A stretch of DNA of 16,953 nucleotides, from positions 1-16,953 of the forward strand of contig CAKPDM010000019.1 of the NCBI GenBank assembly GCA_934148995.1, written 5' to 3'. Position numbers and translations under genes: made by a program. The notes beneath the pieces were generated by a model. The model worked only from the letters and a program-made list of their open reading frames with translations. It was not told the DNA's origin and searched no databases. Shown here one piece after another: positions 13,171 through 16,953 of the stretch; within the stretch, counting starts at the first letter, position 1, and every line of letters begins with the position of its first letter. Origin of the DNA: an uncultured Bacilli bacterium (lineage in GTDB: Bacteria > Bacillota_I > Bacilli_A > RF39 > UBA660).

Positions 13171-14310
13171 ATGGCAGTATATTTAGAACCAATAAAAACG
13201 GCACTTATCATTTTTCCAATAATAGCATTTCTTATTACTCTACCTTATCTAATAATAGAATATCATAAATATGGTTCAGTACCACTTTTAAGAAGTATCA
13301 TCATCTATACTTTTGTTCTTTATCTCTTAGCAGCTTTTTTCTTAGTTATATTACCATTACCATCAAGAGAAAAAGTTTTAGCAATGCCTACTAAGGTGCC
13401 ACAATTAGTACCATTTACATTTATTAAAGATATAATAGCTACTACACATTTATCGTTCAAAAATCCTAGCACTTACTTAGCATTTTTGAAGTCACCAACT
13501 GTTTATACCGTAATATTTAACTTATTTTTATTGTTTCCTTTTGGTGTTTACTTACATTATTACTTTGAAAAAAAATGGTATCAAGTCTTAATTTTATCCT
13601 TTTGCTTAAGTCTTTTCTTTGAAATAACACAACTAACTGGTATCTATTTTATTTATCCAAAAGCTTATCGTTTATTTGATGTTGATGACTTAATGATTAA
13701 TACATTAGGAGGAATGCTTGGTTTTCTAATGACTAAACCGTTAACAGTCTTTTTACCTTCAAGAAGTGAGTTAGACCAAAAGTCTTACAATAGAGGAACT
13801 TCTATTTCTATTTATAGAAGAGGAATTGCTTTGTTTATTGATTTATTTATAGTCTTTTGTTTAGCAACACCTCTATCAATTGTATTAACAGGAAAATTTT
13901 CTTTTTACTTTCTTTATACTAGTTTATTATTGTTGTATGAGATTATTTTTCCTTTAATTTATAATGGTAAAACTATTGGAAAAAAGTTAGTCAGTATGAA
14001 GCTTCAAATTGAAGATGGTAAGAAATTCTTTACTTTAAGACTTATAATAAGACAATTGCTACTTTATCTATTTATCTTAAAAATTCCTACTTATATAAGT
14101 TATCTTTCAAAAATAACTACTACTAATTTAGTTCTTTCTTTCTTAATTCTTTTTATTAGAGTCTTATTTTTCTTTTACTATCTTTACTTCTTATATGAAA
14201 TATTTTTAAACTTATTAGGAAAAAGAAAAGATTTTAATTATGAAAGAATTACAGCTATTAAAAATTCTAGTATGATTTATTTGCAAGATAAACAAAATGT
14301 GTTAGAATAA
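13171..14310 (+). CDS. VanZ-RDD fusion membrane protein
   Basis: A 379-residue membrane protein made of two known domains. The N-terminal VanZ domain (about 40-190) shows NLFLLFPFG (117-125), EITQLTG (151-157) and the signature RLFDVDDLMINTLGG (167-181). The RDD domain (about 213-355) starts with YRRGIALFIDL and contains NGKTIGKKLVSMKL (265-278) plus a second helix pair. VanZ confers low teicoplanin resistance in Tn1546, but most chromosomal VanZ proteins have no proven resistance role, and RDD proteins are of varied or unknown function. The ATG follows gpsA by 5 bases and its ribosome binding site lies in the gpsA tail, so it is co-transcribed with phospholipid precursor synthesis. Confidence 0.87.
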   Translation: MAVYLEPIKTALIIFPIIAFLITLPYLIIEYHKYGSVPLLRSIIIYTFVLYLLAAFFLVILPLPSREKVLAMPTKVPQLVPFTFIKDIIATTHLSFKNPSTYLAFLKSPTVYTVIFNLFLLFPFGVYLHYYFEKKWYQVLILSFCLSLFFEITQLTGIYFIYPKAYRLFDVDDLMINTLGGMLGFLMTKPLTVFLPSRSELDQKSYNRGTSISIYRRGIALFIDLFIVFCLATPLSIVLTGKFSFYFLYTSLLLLYEIIFPLIYNGKTIGKKLVSMKLQIEDGKKFFTLRLIIRQLLLYLFILKIPTYISYLSKITTTNLVLSFLILFIRVLFFFYYLYFLYEIFLNLLGKRKDFNYERITAIKNSSMIYLQDKQNVLE

Positions 14311-14327
14311 TATCGAGGAGGTAGGAG

Positions 14328-14972
14328 ATGAAAATAGAAGTTAAAAAAACTATTTGGCCTTCATTAATTAGTTCTACTGTAATTTTAGTTTTAGGTTTAT
14401 TACTATTTTTTAAATCATCAGCTACACTAATGGGAATTTCTTATGTTTTAGGCGGAATAATTATTGCAATAGGTGTTTTAGCTATAATAAAATTTATTTC
14501 TAATGACCATAGTGATGTTTCTAATCAGTTAAATATTATTTATGGAATAATTTGTATAATTAGTGGAATATTTTTCATTGAAAAACCAGAAATAATAGGG
14601 AGCATTATTCCATTAGTTATGGGAGTAGGAATAATAATAAGTAGTTCATTAAAAATTCAACAATCATTTAATTTTAAGAATATGAATAGTAGTTACTTTT
14701 TTTGGTCATTTTTAACAGCTTTATTGAGCTTAATTTGTGGCGTGATTTTATTATTTAATCCATTTAAAGGAGCTGTTCTTATTACTAGAATTATTGGTAT
14801 CTTTTTAGTTATCTATGCTGCTTTAGATATTTGTAATGCTATTATTTTCCAAAAGGGAAGTAGTCTTTCTGTAAAAGTTCAAACAGATACTAAACAAAAG
14901 TCTAAAAGAGATAAAAAAACTAAAGATGCTAAGATAATTAGAGAAGTAAAGAAAGAGGATGATAGCGAGTGA
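14328..14972 (+). CDS. DUF308 (HdeD-like) membrane protein
   Basis: A 214-residue protein with six predicted helices in three pairs, each resembling the DUF308 repeat ([hydrophobic]..G..II.G...I): about 12-28 and 34-55, 69-82 and 89-103, 122-144 and 150-172. The last 40 residues are a charged Lys/Glu/Asp cytosolic tail. DUF308 members include the acid-stress protein HdeD of E. coli; a like role here is not shown. It has a very strong ribosome binding site (GAGGAGGT). Its TGA shares a base with the next small reading frame. Confidence 0.78.
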   Translation: MKIEVKKTIWPSLISSTVILVLGLLLFFKSSATLMGISYVLGGIIIAIGVLAIIKFISNDHSDVSNQLNIIYGIICIISGIFFIEKPEIIGSIIPLVMGVGIIISSSLKIQQSFNFKNMNSSYFFWSFLTALLSLICGVILLFNPFKGAVLITRIIGIFLVIYAALDICNAIIFQKGSSLSVKVQTDTKQKSKRDKKTKDAKIIREVKKEDDSE

Positions 14973-15130
14973 TGATTTTATTTAGTATACCGGAATTTTT
15001 TACAAAAATTGGTACTGAAATTAATGCTCTAATAAACAAGTATAGTAGTAATCCCATTTTTTGGGTACTAGTCTTGATTGCTTTACTTGCTATTACTTAT
15101 AGTGCTATTACAGCTCTAAGCAATAAATAA
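14972..15130 (+). CDS. Small single-pass membrane protein, 52 codons
   Basis: An open frame too short for standard length cut-offs: MILFSIPEFFTKIGTEINAL, then INKYSSNP, and a hydrophobic stretch IFWVLVLIALLAITYSAITA (29-48) ending in LSNK. One transmembrane helix with an amphipathic N-terminal part is predicted. The ATG shares a base with the DUF308 stop (TGATG), GAGG is 14 bases upstream, and a strong terminator follows within 2 bases, so it is precisely bounded as the last gene of the operon. Codon use resembles its neighbours. I do not recognise a family. Confidence 0.6.
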   Translation: MILFSIPEFFTKIGTEINALINKYSSNPIFWVLVLIALLAITYSAITALSNK

Positions 15131-15131
15131 T

Positions 15132-15162
15132 AAGTTTGTTCTTTAAATGGACAAACTTTTTT
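15132..15162 (+). terminator. Intrinsic terminator of the gpsA operon
   Basis: A 10-bp stem AAGTTTGTTC/GGACAAACTT (one G-U) with a 7-base loop is followed by TTTT. It lies two bases after the small membrane ORF. Confidence 0.85.
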
Positions 15163-15167
15163 AGTTC

Positions 15168-15196
15168 TTGATAAATTTTAGATAAAATGCTATATT
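15168..15196 (+). promoter_or_regulatory. Promoter of the DUF402 gene
   Basis: TTGATA (15168-15173), a 17-base spacer and TATATT (15191-15196) lie about 29 bases before the GTG start. Confidence 0.62.
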
Positions 15197-15224
15197 TTGC
15201 TTTAGAAAAGGAAAGGAGGAAAAT

Positions 15225-15782
15225 GTGCAGAGATTAAAAGTAGGAACAAGGTATAAGATTCATAGCTATAAGCATAATGGTGTTATATATAAAGCGTGGG
15301 ATCATGCTATTTTCTTAGATTATATAAAGAAATATGAGGCTTATGTCTTTGTCAATGATTGTGCCAAGGTAACAGAGATAGATGGTAGAAGTTGGAATAC
15401 TAGGGAACCAGCCATTTTATTTTTCTATAAAAAACATTGGTACAATGTAATTGCTCAATGTAAAGAAAGTGGTATTACTTACTATTGTAACTTAGCTAGT
15501 CCAGTGTTTATTGAAGAAGGTGCCATTAAATATATTGATTATGATTTAGACGTAAAAGTTTTTAATGATGGTGGATTCAAAATTTTGGATCGAAAAGAAT
15601 ATAATTATCATATGAAGAAAATGCAGTATCCACCTCTATTAGATCAAGTTGTCCACGAAGAATTAGATGATTTAATAAAAAAAGTAAGAGCAAAGGAAGA
15701 ATGTTTTTCTAAAGACTTGGTTAGTAAGTATTATGAAATGTATTTGAAAATGAAAAAAGATAATAAAATTATTAAGAAATAA
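15225..15782 (+). CDS. DUF402 nucleoside tri-/diphosphate phosphatase (YgaC/Ntdp family)
   Basis: A 185-residue member of the UPF0374/DUF402 family, whose staphylococcal member hydrolyses nucleoside tri- and diphosphates. Close matches to Bacillus YgaC are visible: IHSYKHNG (12-19), TREPAIL (59-65), YYCNLASP (81-88) and KYIDYDLDVKVFNDGG (about 98-113), the last holding the metal-binding acids. The start is GTG at 15225, not the ATG two bases earlier, which runs into a stop after four codons; AAAGGAGGAAA precedes it. The C-terminal 30 residues are Lys-rich. It is a single-gene unit with its own promoter directly before the rRNA operon, with no clear terminator after it. Confidence 0.88.
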   Translation: MQRLKVGTRYKIHSYKHNGVIYKAWDHAIFLDYIKKYEAYVFVNDCAKVTEIDGRSWNTREPAILFFYKKHWYNVIAQCKESGITYYCNLASPVFIEEGAIKYIDYDLDVKVFNDGGFKILDRKEYNYHMKKMQYPPLLDQVVHEELDDLIKKVRAKEECFSKDLVSKYYEMYLKMKKDNKIIKK

Positions 15783-15875
15783 TTGAAATTTTGCAAAAAA
15801 AATTAGTTGAAATGTCGATATTTCTTAATAAAATAGTACTTTTTCCAAAAAGTTTAATAAATTTCAAAAATAGTG

Positions 15876-15904
15876 TTGACTTTATTAAAAACCTTTGTTA
15901 AAGT
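15876..15904 (+). promoter_or_regulatory. rRNA promoter P1
   Basis: TTGACT (15876-15881), 17-base spacer, TAAAGT (15899-15904). The upstream flank is A/T-rich as an UP element would be. Confidence 0.72.
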
Positions 15905-15972
15905 AGTAAACGTCACTTGAAAAAAGCGACAAATAAGTCGACAAAAAAACAACAAAAAGTTGAAAAAAGATG

Positions 15973-16001
15973 TTGACAATATCAAAGGAATTTGATATAT
16001 T
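15973..16001 (+). promoter_or_regulatory. rRNA promoter P2
   Basis: A perfect TTGACA (15973-15978), 17-base spacer and TATATT (15996-16001), about 85 bases before 16S. The bases after the -10 resemble those after P1. Confidence 0.8.
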
Positions 16002-16029
16002 AGAAACGCAACTGAAAAAGAAGCAACAA

Positions 16030-16044
16030 TGTTCTTTGAAAACT
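16030..16044 (+). promoter_or_regulatory. boxA-like rRNA antitermination element
   Basis: TGTTCTTTGAAAACT in the leader between P2 and 16S resembles the boxA of Firmicutes rRNA operons, bound by NusB and S10 to prevent premature termination. Confidence 0.6.
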
Positions 16045-16093
16045 AAGCAAAACGTCAATTGAATTTGATAGCCAGATTAAACAAAAATAAATT

Positions 16094-16953
<860 letters not shown>

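Larger units (their letters stand above)
15783..16093 (+). other. Gene-free rRNA operon upstream region
   Basis: These 311 bases carry no gene. They hold an AT-rich stretch (15783-15875) without a convincing terminator for the DUF402 gene, then the two rRNA promoters and the leader with its boxA-like element. No tRNA is seen. Confidence 0.75.

Noticed and set aside
15223..15237. ATG two bases before the DUF402 GTG as start
   Set aside because: That frame stops after four codons; the GTG frame gives the full family N-terminus.
15783..15867. Inverted repeat TTGAAATTT/AAATTTCAA as terminator of the DUF402 gene
   Set aside because: The arms are 67 bases apart, AT-only apart from one G-C pair, and lack a T-run after the second arm.

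Overview
The window is low-GC DNA from a Firmicutes-type bacterium using the standard code (TGA is a stop in several genes, so it is not a Mycoplasma-type code-4 genome). Two sporulation families are present, a SpoIVA N-terminus and a complete SpoVIF. Together with der, gpsA and an rRNA operon of Bacilli type, they suggest an uncultured gut-type Bacilli lineage (RF39/Erysipelotrichia-like). The lineage is inferred from memory of 16S and protein features, not from a search. The right edge falls inside 16S and the left edge just past a broken spoIVA, as expected if the window is a contig ending at repeats.

Layout. (1) 57-437: a truncated spoIVA on the minus strand, with an apparently intact sigma-E-like promoter and ribosome binding site. 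(2) 574-3990: a tight plus-strand operon of four apparently cytoplasmic enzymes: an S41 peptidase with a tricorn-like Ser-His pair, an HExxH gluzincin-like protein, a histidine phosphatase and a second HExxH protein. It ends in a bidirectional terminator. (3) 4043-6664: a minus-strand block with a GNAT acetyltransferase, a broken Fur-family regulator and a YibE/YibF-like membrane pair, bracketed by an imperfect 32-35 bp direct repeat. (4) 6772-8556: a Mbeg1-like alpha/beta hydrolase gene converging on and overlapping a divergent protein-kinase-fold gene. (5) 8621-10777: minus-strand xre, then der, a SHOCT-domain gene and spoVIF. (6) 10928-12192: a LiaF-like gene and a DUF975 membrane protein gene. 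(7) 12251-15130: gpsA, VanZ-RDD, DUF308 and an unlisted 52-codon membrane ORF. (8) 15225-15782: a DUF402 nucleotide phosphatase. (9) 15876-16953: tandem rRNA promoters, a boxA-like leader and the first ~860 nt of 16S rRNA.

How it fits together. In Bacillus, der, gpsA and spoIVA lie close together. Here all three are present but separated by insertions and inversions, with spoIVA cut after its ATPase N-terminus. The right half is housekeeping and envelope biology (ribosome assembly GTPase, phospholipid precursor synthesis, membrane-stress proteins). The left half is accessory. The best candidate for an undescribed system is the 574-3990 cassette, which resembles a miniature cytosolic tricorn/gluzincin peptide-degradation set with an added phosphatase. 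That function is inference.
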